A DNA stretch of 64,000 bases from JAWKRB01 sp041389885 (GTDB taxonomy: Bacteria; Myxococcota_A; Polyangia; Polyangiales; Ga0077539), in assembly GCA_041389885.1 (NCBI GenBank), contig JAWKRB010000007.1, forward strand, positions 248,001 through 312,000. The letters are read 5' to 3'. The notes beneath the pieces are model-generated. The model was not told the DNA's origin, made no database searches, and saw only the letters and a list, made by a program, of their open reading frames with translations. Both the position numbers and the translations under genes were made by a program. The stretch's first letter is position 1, and each line of letters starts with the position of its first letter. Shown here in pieces: positions 18,877-28,300 of this stretch.

Positions 18877-19194
18877 GCCCCCTCCGAGTGAATCCCCTGA
18901 CAGCGCACCGAAGGCCTGATTCTTCCGGAATGATAAGAGTTACGAACGAAGAAAATACCTACCCGTTCGTTGGCCCCTGGCGAGCCATGCGCCCTTGCGG
19001 TTTCTCCGAAAAGCGATGCCCGCGCGGCTTCTCGTCTAAAACACGTCCAGCTCGGGATGTGGGGTTTTCTCCACGAGGCGCGAGCGCAGCAAGGAAGCGC
19101 GACGAAGACGGGCTGTATGCCCATCGAGGAGCGCTGACGCCGCTGCACGAAGCGGATGCGAACGAAACCCGCGCGTTACTTCCGCCGACGTGTA
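18877..19194. promoter_or_regulatory. 318-bp gap, likely promoter of the minus-strand accessory block
   Basis: No convincing gene on either strand. The stretch 18920-18960 is much richer in A/T than its surroundings (TCTTCCGGAATGATAAGAG and GAAGAAAATACC), as expected for a promoter serving the leftward gene at 18873. Exact -35/-10 boxes cannot be assigned. The preceding KaiC-like gene ends at 19195, so its terminator would also lie here, but no clear hairpin was found. Confidence 0.4.
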
Positions 19195-20646
19195 CTAGAG
19201 CGTGAGTGAGCGCCAGGGGAACCGATGCCCCGACGCAAGGTCGTGCACGAGCACCAACGGCGGCGGCTCGGAGTAGATCGTCTGCCCTTGGCGCAGCACC
19301 GACGCCGACACGATCTCGATCCTCACCGTCTCCCCAACATCGCCCTCGGGGCTCCAGCCATCCTGGACCTCGATGACGCGGTGATCCTCGTGATCCGTCG
19401 CGACACGATTGGTGAGGCGAGAGGCCGCAGTCTCGTAGAAGACCACCGGAATTCGCGTTCCGCGAAGCCATCGGGCCAGCTGCGCGAGGGACCTGCGGAG
19501 TGCATTCTCGTTCTCTGCGCCCCGCAGCACGCTGAGGTCTCCAACGACGACCTTCGAGACCGATTTACTGCGGACCTGCAGGTGCTCGATCATCGCGGTG
19601 AGAAGGCGGTGGGGCGACGCGATCATTGATCCGTGGAGCGCGCCCGAGAGACTCGAACTCTCGGCCCCAAGATCAATCTCGAGGACACCGCTCTCGTCCG
19701 GCGCACCCAACAACCTCGCGCAGCGGCGCGCTGACCCAGGTGCATCGGCGAGGATCCGCGTCGTGCTCGTTCGGTAGTCAGCGAGCTGTTTCTTGCCCCA
19801 TTCCGCCGTCAGTTCGGTGACGCCCCAGGAATTGATCGGCTCTGTAGCCGTCACCGGCAGGCGCCACCACCCCCCAGCGAGCGCGCGATCCCACGCCTCG
19901 GGGTCCGGCAGCACGCTCACCCTCGCGTTGACCAGCGCGAGCTCGTGAGGCCCCGCGTCTGAGGAACCGAAGCGGTGTTTGGTCACCGACAACGACCGAT
20001 CGTCCCTCGTTCGATCGGGAAACCCCGCGAGCCTGAGCTCGAGCACCGTGTCGACCGCGAAGCACCAGGGACTCGGAACCAGGCGCTGCACCTCCTCCAC
20101 GAGCACCAGGCAGAGCCCCCGCTGCGCGGCGAGCTTCGCGAGGGCATCGGCCGCGGGGCGCGCGATCTTTCCTCCAAGGCCGTAGCCGTCTGAGAGCGAG
20201 TCGACGACCAGCACCCGAGGATCACCCCCGCAGCGCGCGACCCACTCGAGAAGTCGCACGACCTCGTCGCCGATGGGATCTTCGGTACGCGCCACGTCAG
20301 GCAGCACCACGCGCGCGAAAACCCTCGGCGAATCATCGGTGGCCAGCTCATCTGCGACACGCACGGGCAGCATGGGTCGGGTCGCCTCGAAGCCCGAGAG
20401 CTGCGCCTGAAGCTCCTGCGGAAGAAGCTCCACGCACGCGACCGCGACGTCGCCCTGGAGCGATTTCGCCACCGCCGCGGCGATGTGCATCGCCAGCAGC
20501 GTCTTGCCCGTGCCCGCCACGCCTCGCACGAGAATCGCCGCGCTCGCGCCCGCGCCGGGCACGCGCTCGATGAAGCGCAGTCCGCCGCCGAGCACGATGT
20601 CGAGACCGTAGATGCCCGACGAGCAGACCCGCGCCTCGTTGCTCAT
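19195..20646 (-). CDS. KaiC/RadA-like RecA-superfamily ATPase
   Basis: 483 aa from ATG 20646, which overlaps the TGA of the previous gene (ATGA, 20643-20646). The long open upstream extension to 20910 is antisense-like and excluded. KaiC-type opening SSGIYGLDIVLGGGL (residues 9-23), Walker A GVAGTGKT (42-49), Walker B VLVVD (145-149), a Glu-rich loop VEEVQRL after it. The second half (from about 330) again resembles a RecA fold, with SKVVVGDLSVLRG and IPVVFYETA but no second Walker A, so it may be a degenerate second KaiC domain. Such proteins act as ATP-driven switches for signalling or assembly. Its partners here are the two unknown coupled genes upstream. Confidence 0.8.
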   Translation of the reverse strand: MSNEARVCSSGIYGLDIVLGGGLRFIERVPGAGASAAILVRGVAGTGKTLLAMHIAAAVAKSLQGDVAVACVELLPQELQAQLSGFEATRPMLPVRVADELATDDSPRVFARVVLPDVARTEDPIGDEVVRLLEWVARCGGDPRVLVVDSLSDGYGLGGKIARPAADALAKLAAQRGLCLVLVEEVQRLVPSPWCFAVDTVLELRLAGFPDRTRDDRSLSVTKHRFGSSDAGPHELALVNARVSVLPDPEAWDRALAGGWWRLPVTATEPINSWGVTELTAEWGKKQLADYRTSTTRILADAPGSARRCARLLGAPDESGVLEIDLGAESSSLSGALHGSMIASPHRLLTAMIEHLQVRSKSVSKVVVGDLSVLRGAENENALRRSLAQLARWLRGTRIPVVFYETAASRLTNRVATDHEDHRVIEVQDGWSPEGDVGETVRIEIVSASVLRQGQTIYSEPPPLVLVHDLASGHRFPWRSLTL

Positions 20647-21398
20647 CCCGCCCTCTGCAGGGTGCTCGTCTGTCGAACCTCCGCCCGCGCTTCGCTCGCA
20701 GCGCCTGGCGAGGTCCCCTGGCGCGCTTTCAACGCGCGCAGCTCGGAGAGGCAGCGCTTGTACATCGCGTTCCGCTTCACGGGCGTGAGCTCGCGCACGA
20801 GCTCCTCGGTCAGCTCGCGAAGCTCGTCGTCGTCGAAGCCCGCGATCTCCAGGGCGGCGATCGCCCGGAGGTCGTCTCTGGGCTCGATCGCTGCGCGCTG
20901 AAGGGCCCACGCGGACTGCTGAATGAACAGATCCCCGCCGCGCGTGAGCGCCGATTCGAGGTCCGCGCTCGCGATCTCCCGCAGAAGCAGACGGAGCGCA
21001 TCGATGTCCTCGCGCGACGAGTACCAGGCGACGACATGAGTGGACCCAAGGGCCTCGGCGCGCGCCTCGCGCATCGCCTCAGGGGCGTCGAGCGCGTCGA
21101 GAAAGCGCTTGAGCGCAGGGCGCTCGGGCAAGCGACTGAAGTGTTGCCGCCGAACCCTCCGCAACAGCGGAACGTGCGCGGTGATCACCGCGTGCCCGTC
21201 CACGAAGGGCCATGGGCCGATGCGCGTCGCGTCGCCGGGGAGCGCTCCTTCAGCGCCGATGACGAGTTCGTCGTGTAGGCCATGCGCGTCGACGAGTCGA
21301 CGCCTCGAGTCGACCGCAACGACGGCGTGGAGTCCGGGAGACCTCCCCGGCACGACCGTCCCGTGAAAGCCGATCACCTCCTTCGCCTCCGTCCACAT
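20643..21398 (-). CDS. unknown protein coupled to KaiC-like ATPase
   Basis: 251 aa from ATG 21398, chosen over the GTG at 21425 because GGTGGAGA stands eight bases before it. Two nucleotides separate it from the stop of the upstream gene, and its own TGA overlaps the ATPase start. N-terminal half is beta-rich (VIGFHGTVVPG, LHAVVAVDSRRRLV, VIGAEGALPG); the C-terminal half is helical and charged, with ALEIAGFDDDELRELTEELVRELTPVKRNAMYKRCL, suggesting a coiled-coil interaction tail. No catalytic motif or family recognised. Context suggests it is the adaptor or sensor partner of the ATPase. Confidence 0.65.
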   Translation of the reverse strand: MWTEAKEVIGFHGTVVPGRSPGLHAVVAVDSRRRLVDAHGLHDELVIGAEGALPGDATRIGPWPFVDGHAVITAHVPLLRRVRRQHFSRLPERPALKRFLDALDAPEAMREARAEALGSTHVVAWYSSREDIDALRLLLREIASADLESALTRGGDLFIQQSAWALQRAAIEPRDDLRAIAALEIAGFDDDELRELTEELVRELTPVKRNAMYKRCLSELRALKARQGTSPGAASEARAEVRQTSTLQRAG

Positions 21399-21400
21399 GT

Positions 21401-22105
21401 TCACGTCTCCACCAACGAGCGGCACACGCGCTCAGACTCACGAAAGACATCGTCCGCACCGACTGCTGTGTCGCGCTCGATGAAGAAGAGCTGCGGCCTT
21501 CTCTTCGCCGCCCTGGCTTTGCGCCACGCACGAGCGTCTTCTGCGAGGCGACGCGGGAGCAGCAGCGCCTCGACCTCGTCAAGCGCGACGCGATCCTCGA
21601 TCCGAAGTTCCCAGGTCCATGCGCGACGGTCGGCGCCCGCGGGGTCGTTGGGGCCGTTGCTCGCGAACACCCCGTCAGGATCATCGCCGCGGTCCGGAAA
21701 TCCAGAATCGCGCCGCCCGGCGCCAGTCTCAAGATAGCGCGCAGGGTCGCGATACACCGCGCCCAGCCAAGCCCCGAAATCCTTCCGCCAGCTCACGATC
21801 GGGCGCGCGCTGCGCTGATACGCCGCCCAGCGCTCGCTCACGTCGCGCGTATGCCACGGGCGAAGGTGCCCGCGTTCGAGGGCACCCGTATCGTTCGGGC
21901 TGGCGCCGCCGCGCGCGCTTCGCTCCACGTCCGGATGCATCCAGAGCGCCGCATCGCCCAAAGCGCCTGCGCGGGTGTACGAGCAGGGGCCGGCGAAGAA
22001 GAACACATGGTTCTCTTCGAGCTTCTTGAACTCGGGGTGTCGCGCGGGCTCGGGTGTGGCGGCCAGTCGAGCCGCGGCGCAGGTGAGCGATGACCACTCC
22101 CCCAC
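21401..22105 (-). CDS. unknown protein, first gene of the KaiC-like trio
   Basis: About 234 aa if it starts at GTG 22105; the start is uncertain because the frame is open far upstream through antisense sequence. The supported part begins near RHPEFKKLEENHVFFFAGPCSY and ends VFRESERVCRSLVET. The middle is rich in Trp, Arg and Asp (RPWHTRDVSERWAAYQ, WRKDFGAWLGAVYRD) and the C-terminus is a basic helix, ARAWRKARAAKRRPQLFFIERD. No family or catalytic motif recognised. It is directly followed (2 nt) by the 251-aa gene and the ATPase, so all three are probably one operon. Confidence 0.5.
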   Translation of the reverse strand: MGEWSSLTCAAARLAATPEPARHPEFKKLEENHVFFFAGPCSYTRAGALGDAALWMHPDVERSARGGASPNDTGALERGHLRPWHTRDVSERWAAYQRSARPIVSWRKDFGAWLGAVYRDPARYLETGAGRRDSGFPDRGDDPDGVFASNGPNDPAGADRRAWTWELRIEDRVALDEVEALLLPRRLAEDARAWRKARAAKRRPQLFFIERDTAVGADDVFRESERVCRSLVET

Positions 22106-22452
22106 TGCGCAAAACGTGACCCCGCAGGAAAGTGTGACAGCGGCATTCGCGCAGCCAATGAAGACGCCGCGCCGACGCGAGACGGCTTCGACTTCATGCG
22201 CTTTGGAGCGGCGACCATGGGCGCGAACTCTACCATCTCGGGCCCGTGAGTTGGCGCGCGCGCTCCACCGCCCATCGGAGCGATCTTCAGGCGTCGCAGA
22301 CCGCGCGGCCTCGTCGAGCAGCGAGAGGCGCCGCTGGAGGCGGTTGTCGAGGTTCCCGTCGGAGCCGAGCAGTACGAGGTCGTAGGGCAGCGCCGGGACG
22401 GCGCGTCGAGGAGCGACGGCCCCGCGCGTCCCGAGACGCGCGGGGCTCAGGG

Positions 22453-25035
22453 TCACTGGCAGCGAACGCCGAGGGTCTGCGAGGGGCCGTTGCAGGTCGC
22501 CGTCTGCAGGCCGCCCCAGTTGGGGTTGGTGCTGTTCACGTCGATGCAGGGGCGCACGATGGCCGTGCTCGTGCTGTTCGGGCAGGAGCACATGTCGCCC
22601 GTGGCGTTGAGCTCGATCGCGGGGCGGTTCACGCCGGTGGAGTTCTCGGTGCCGCAGTTGCCGACGCGCCACGTCCGCCCGCCGCAGCTCACGCTCGTCG
22701 CGGTGCCGGAGCGGAGCGCCTGACAGATCGTGTTCGCTTCGGTGCCCGTGCACGTCACGCCGCCGGGGTTGTTGCTCCCGAAGATCGTGACCGTGGAGTA
22801 CGTGCCGGTGAGCGTCGCGCGAAAGCTGTTCCAGGCCGCGCAGTGCGGCGAGGTCTGGCCCATGGTGAAGCTCCGCTCGAAGCCGACCGAGGTCGTGCAG
22901 GTGCCGCCCGCGCACACCTGACCCGAGGGGCAGGCCCGACCGCAGGCGCCGCAGTTCGCGACCGAGGTCGCCACGTCGGTCTCGCAGCCGTCGGTGAAGG
23001 TGCCGTTGCAGTCCCTGAACGAGCCCGAGCAGCTGCCCACGCGGCAGGCGCCGCTCACGCAGGCCGCCGTGCCGTTGGAGACGCTCCCGCACGCGCGCCC
23101 GCAGGCGCCGCAGTGCGCGGTGCTGGTGGTGGTGTTGACCTCGCAGCCGTCGGAGCGGTTGCTGTTGCAGTCGCCGAAGTCGGTGTTGCACGCGAAGGCG
23201 CAGGCCCCCGAGGCGCAGGTCGCGCGCGCGTTGGGAACGCTCCCGCAGGAGTTTCCGCACGAGCCGCAGTTCAGCGGGTCGGTCGCGGTGTTCGCGCACG
23301 CAGACCCGCAGGTGGTGAGCCCGCTGCTGCAGGTCACCACGCAGGCCCCGGCGCTGCACACGCGCCCCGCGGCGCAGGCGTTGCCGCAGGCGCCGCAGTT
23401 CGCGGGATCAGCCTGCGTGTCGCGGCACGCGCCGCTGCAGTTCACCAGGCCCGTGGGGCAGCGCAGCTCGCAGCGCCCGCCCGCGCACACCTCGCCGTCG
23501 CGGCACGACGTGCCGCAGGCGCCGCAGTTCAGCCGGTCGGTCTGCAGGTCTCTGCACACGCCGCCGCAGTCGGAGAGCCCCGTCGCGCAGGTGGCCACGC
23601 ACTGCCCGGCGACGCACGCGCGCCCTGCGGCGCAGGCGTTTCCGCACGTTCCGCAGTTCGCGTTGTCGCTCTGCAGGTCGCGGCAGGAGTTGTTGCACAC
23701 GCTCGAGCCCGAGGGGCACGACACGGCGCAGACCCCGCCCTGGCAGAGCTGCCCGCTGGGGCAGGGGGTGTCGCACGCGCCGCAGTGCGCGCGGTCGGTC
23801 TGCAGGTCACGGCAGGCGCCGCCGCAGACGCTCTGGCCCATCGGGCACGACACGGCGCAGACGCCCGCGACGCAGAGCTGCCCGCTGGGGCAGGCGGTGC
23901 CGCAGGCGCCGCAGTTGGCCCGGTCGGTCTGGAGGTCACGGCAGACCATGCCGCAGAGCGAGAGCGACGCGCCGCACGAGGTCTCGCAGACCCCGTTGGC
24001 GCAGACCTGCCCCGCGGCGCACGCGGTGCCGCAGTTGCCACAGTTCGCGCGGTCGCTCTGAAGGTCTCTGCACACGCCGCCGCAGCTCACGAGCCCGCCG
24101 CCGCAGGAGGTCTCGCAGACCCCGTTGGCGCAGATCTGCCCCGCCCCGCAGCGCGTGCCGCAGGCGCCGCAGTTGTTGCGGTCGTTGGGGAGGTCGGCGC
24201 AGTAGCCCGCGCCCTGCGCGGAGCACGCGCTGAAGCCGCCGCCGCAGTCGGTGCGGCAGGTGCCCGAGACGCACGACTCGCCCGAGGCGCAGGCGGTCCC
24301 GCAGGCGCCGCAGTTCGCGCGGTCGCTCTGGAGGTCGCGGCAGCTGCCCGCGCAGTCCGACTGCCCCATCGCGCACGAGACCGCGCAGGAGCCGCTCTGG
24401 CACACCTGACCCGACGGGCACGCGTTGCCGCAGGCGCCGCAGTTCGCGCGGTCGCTCTGAAGGTCGCGACAGACGCCGCCGCAGTTGGTGGTGCTCGTGG
24501 CGCACGACACCTGACAGGCCCCGGCGACGCAGGCGCTCCCGGCGGCGCAGGCGTTGTTGCACGCGCCGCAGTGGAGGTTGTCGCTCTGGGTGTTCACGCA
24601 GAAGTCCGAGGTCCCGGCGTCGCCCGCGCCGCCGCCGCTGCAGCGCGCGAGGGAGGGTCCGCAGTCGACGCCGCACTGCCCCGCGGCGCACACCTGCCCC
24701 GCGGCGCACGCGTTGCCGCAGGCGCCGCAGTTCGCGCGGTCGGTCTCGACCGTCACGCAGGCGCCGCCGCAGGCGCGCTGCGAGCCCGGGCACGCGATCG
24801 CGCACGCGCCCATCACGCACACCTGCCCGCCAGGGCACGCCGTGCCGCAGGCGCCGCAGTGGTCGCGGCTGGTCTGCGTGTCGACGCAGGCGTTCGCGCA
24901 TACGACCTGGCCCGTGGCGCAGGACGGCGCCGCGTCGATGGAGGCGTCCCCGTTGCCGACGACCGCCGAGTCGCCGCATCCGCTGATCGCCGCCGCGCAG
25001 GCGAGAAACAAGGCGATTTTCTTAAGTGACTTCAT
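22453..25035 (-). CDS. large Cys-rich repeat lipoprotein (Stig1/MopE-like)
   Basis: 860 aa from ATG 25035, after GAGGAGG; the open extension to 25167 is not coding. Signal MKSLKKIALFLACAAAISGCG with lipobox ISGC. From residue about 40 to 720 it consists of about 17 units of roughly 38 residues around C.D.Q.DRANCGACG.AC..GQ.C..G.C, a pattern seen in myxobacterial surface proteins and in plant Stig1-type domains. The last 140 residues are a separate domain (FTMGQTSPHCAAW, NSFRATLTGTYSTVTIFGS, ending TLGVRCQ) that looks like a secreted binding domain. Probably disulphide-rich, outer-membrane anchored and exposed. Divergent from the gene at 25303, which carries a different repeat class. Confidence 0.8.
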   Translation of the reverse strand: MKSLKKIALFLACAAAISGCGDSAVVGNGDASIDAAPSCATGQVVCANACVDTQTSRDHCGACGTACPGGQVCVMGACAIACPGSQRACGGACVTVETDRANCGACGNACAAGQVCAAGQCGVDCGPSLARCSGGGAGDAGTSDFCVNTQSDNLHCGACNNACAAGSACVAGACQVSCATSTTNCGGVCRDLQSDRANCGACGNACPSGQVCQSGSCAVSCAMGQSDCAGSCRDLQSDRANCGACGTACASGESCVSGTCRTDCGGGFSACSAQGAGYCADLPNDRNNCGACGTRCGAGQICANGVCETSCGGGLVSCGGVCRDLQSDRANCGNCGTACAAGQVCANGVCETSCGASLSLCGMVCRDLQTDRANCGACGTACPSGQLCVAGVCAVSCPMGQSVCGGACRDLQTDRAHCGACDTPCPSGQLCQGGVCAVSCPSGSSVCNNSCRDLQSDNANCGTCGNACAAGRACVAGQCVATCATGLSDCGGVCRDLQTDRLNCGACGTSCRDGEVCAGGRCELRCPTGLVNCSGACRDTQADPANCGACGNACAAGRVCSAGACVVTCSSGLTTCGSACANTATDPLNCGSCGNSCGSVPNARATCASGACAFACNTDFGDCNSNRSDGCEVNTTTSTAHCGACGRACGSVSNGTAACVSGACRVGSCSGSFRDCNGTFTDGCETDVATSVANCGACGRACPSGQVCAGGTCTTSVGFERSFTMGQTSPHCAAWNSFRATLTGTYSTVTIFGSNNPGGVTCTGTEANTICQALRSGTATSVSCGGRTWRVGNCGTENSTGVNRPAIELNATGDMCSCPNSTSTAIVRPCIDVNSTNPNWGGLQTATCNGPSQTLGVRCQ

Positions 25036-25302
25036 GGTCCTCCTCACGCTGGGTGCGAGGGAGACGATAGCCGCTCGCTCGAAGAACCGGCAGAAGTCCG
25101 CAGGACGAGCGCCCGCCGCGCGCCCGTGTTCCTCCCACAACGTGCGCGGCTGCGCACAGCGCCCCACCGAACGCCCCTCACTCCCCTCGTGAAGTCTGTC
25201 GGCCCGAAGTCAACTGTGGGACCATCTCCGCAGGGACCGCGCCGGAGCGACGCTCCTGAAGCTCCAGCCGCGCTCAATCCTTCCACCTACGAAGAGGCAA
25301 AG
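25036..25302. promoter_or_regulatory. divergent promoter region between two Cys-rich lipoprotein genes
   Basis: 267 bp between the head-to-head starts at 25035 (minus) and 25303 (plus). Ribosome sites are visible at both ends (GAGGAGG for the minus gene, GAAGAGGCAAAG for the plus gene). Shared control of both surface proteins is plausible, but I can point to no defined operator or -35/-10 pair. Confidence 0.45.
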
Positions 25303-28300
25303 ATGAAGTCCACAAGGGAGCTCGCGCTGGCGGCCACGCTCCTGACAGCGTTCGCAGGGTGCGGCGGTCAATCGATCGTCGGAGGGGGCGGATCGCCCGT
25401 CGACGGCGGGGCGAGCGACCTCGGCTCGACCGACGGCGCGCTCTCCGACGGAGGTCAGGACGACGCGTCGACCGACGCCGCCGACGCGGTGATCGCCGAC
25501 ACCGGCCCCGCGCGGTGCGTGAGCAGCGCCGACTGCGCCGGCAATCCCATGGGGGCGGTGTGCAACACCGAGACCGGACAGTGCGTCGGGTGCGTCGCGA
25601 GCAATGACACCTGCGAGGCGGGGAACTACTGCGACCCGATGACCGGCATGTGCGTTCGCGGCTGCCGCGACGACAACGCCTGCGCCTCGACCCCAGACGC
25701 CGACGGCGGCGTGGGCCCGCAGCTCCGCTGCAACCCCACCACCCGCAACTGCGTCCAGTGCGTCACCGATATGCACTGCCCCGCCGGCACGCTGTGCCGC
25801 GGCAACGAGTGCGTGGTCGGCTGCATGGACGACACCCGCTGCGCCATGGGCGAGACCTGCTGCAACGGCGGCTGCGTCAACACCCAGAACAACACCGACA
25901 ACTGCGGCGCGTGCGGCACGCAGTGCATGGTCCCCAACGCGCAGGCGGCCTGCGCGGCGGGCCAGTGCGCGGTGGGCACCTGCACCGGCGACCGGCGAGA
26001 CTGCAACAGCGACGTGACCGACGGCTGCGAGACCGACACCAACAGCAGCCTCGAGCACTGCGGCGGCTGCGGCCGCCTCTGCAACTCGCCGCCGAACGCC
26101 GCGGGCGCCTGCACCGCGGGGGTCTGCACCTTCACCTGCGCGACGGGCTTCGCCGACTGCGACAACGACCCCAGCAACGGCTGCGAGGTCGACCTCAACG
26201 CCAGCAACGACCACTGCGGCGCCTGCGGCGCGGCCTGCGCCCCCGCCAACGCCACCGGCGCGTGCATGATGGGCCAGTGCGCCGTCGCGGCCTGCACCAT
26301 GGGCTTCGGCGACTGCGACGGGCTCGTGAGCAACGGCTGCGAGGCGAACGTCCAGACCAGCACCACCCACTGCGGCACCTGCGGCACCATGTGCCCCACG
26401 CCCAGCAACGGCGAGGCCGCCTGCGCCATGGGCACCTGCGGCATCTCGACCTGCGGCTCGGGCTTCGCCGACTGCGACGGCGACGCGATGAGCGGCTGCG
26501 AGGTCAACACCCAGACCAGCACCGCCCATTGCGGCGCCTGCGGCAACGCCTGCGAGCTCCCCAACGCCACCGCGGCCTGCACCGCCGGCGCCTGCGCCGT
26601 CGGGAGCTGCGCCACGGGCTTCGCCGACTGCGACAACGACCCCAGCAACGGCTGCGAGGTCAACACCCAGACCAGCACCGCCAACTGCGGCGCCTGCGGC
26701 AACGCCTGCGCCACCACCAACGGCAGCGCGGCCTGCGCCGCGGGCTCCTGCGCCACCGGCGGGTGCAACACGGGCTTCGCGGACTGCGACGGCGACCCCG
26801 CCAACGGCTGCGAGGTCAACACCCAGACCAACGCGGGCAACTGCGGCGCCTGCGGCACCGTCTGCAACCTCGCCAACGCGACCGCCGTCTGCGGCGCGGG
26901 CACCTGCGCCGTCGGCACCTGCAACGCGGGCTTCGCCGACTGCGACGGCAACCCCGCCAACGGCTGCGAGGTCAACCTCAACACCACCGCGTCGTCGTGC
27001 GGCGCCTGCGGCCGCGCCTGCGCCGCGCCCAACGGCGTCGCGGTCTGCTCCGCCGGCGCCTGCGCCGTCGGCGCCTGCAACGCGGGCTTCGCCGACTGCG
27101 ACGGCAACCCCGCCAACGGCTGCGAGGTCGTGATCGCGAGCGACACCGGCAACTGCGGCGCCTGCCGCAACGTGTGCCCCACGCCCTCGAACGGCAGCGC
27201 GGTGTGCTCCAGCGGCGTCTGCGGCATCGGCTCGTGCAGCTCGGGCACGGCGAACTGCGACGGCAACGTGAGCAACGGCTGCGAGGTCAACACCAACACC
27301 AGCCTGAGCAACTGCGGCGCCTGCGGCCGCGCCTGCGCCACCCCCGCGAACGGCGCGCCGGCCTGCACCGGCGGCGTCTGCGGCCTGGGCACCTGCAACG
27401 CGGGCTTCGCCAACTGCGACAACAACGCGGGCAACGGCTGCGAGACCAACCTCAACACCAACGTCTCGTCGTGCGGGGCCTGCGGCCGCGCGTGCAGCTT
27501 CGCCAACGCCACGGCGACCTGCAGCGGCGGCGCCTGCGCCCTGGGCGCCTGCAACGCGGGCTTCGCCAACTGCGACGGCAACCCCGCCAACGGCTGCGAG
27601 ACCAACCTCGCCCTGGTCTCGTCGTGCGGCCGCTGCGGCAACGTGTGCACGGCCCCCACGGGGGGCACGGTCTCGTGCACCGCGGGGTCCTGCGTGCAGA
27701 GCTGCCCGGCGGGCCAGACCAACTGCGGCGGCGTGTGCCGCGCGACCGGCGCGTCGTGCACCAGCGCCGGCACCGGCGGCTGCGCCAACACCGGCACCGT
27801 CGTGTGCTCAGGGACCACCACGACCTGCTCGGCGGCGCCTCGCACCAGCGGGAGCTGCACCTCGCCCGCGGGCGGCGTCTGCACCACGGGCGGCACCTGC
27901 GCCTGCGCCACGGGTCAGACCAACTGCTCGGGCACCTGCCGCGCGGTGGCCACCGACACGAACAACTGCGGCGCCTGCGGCCGGGTGTGCACGGCCCCCA
28001 CGGGGGGCACGGTCTCGTGCACCGCGGGGTCTTGCGTGCAGAGCTGCCCGGCGGGCCAGACCAACTGCGGCGGCGTCTGCCGCGCGACCGGCGCGACGTG
28101 CACCAGCGCCGGCACCGGCGGCTGCGCCAACACCGGCACCCTCGTGTGCTCGGGCACCACCACGGTCTGCTCGGCGACGCCCCGCACCAGCGGCCCCTGC
28201 TCCTCGCCGGCGGGAGGCACCTGCACCACGGGCGGCACCTGCACGTGCGGAACGGGGTTCACCAACTGCTCGGGCACCTGCCGCAACCTCCAGACCGAGA

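Noticed and set aside
22246..25029. 927-codon plus-strand open frame
   Set aside because: Lies antisense to the Cys-rich repeat gene; its Ala/Gly/Arg/Val monotony is a GC-rich shadow without motifs or signal.
25626..27911. 761-codon minus-strand frame with PQAPQ repeats
   Set aside because: The regularity mirrors the Cys repeats on the other strand; it has no start region or export signal.
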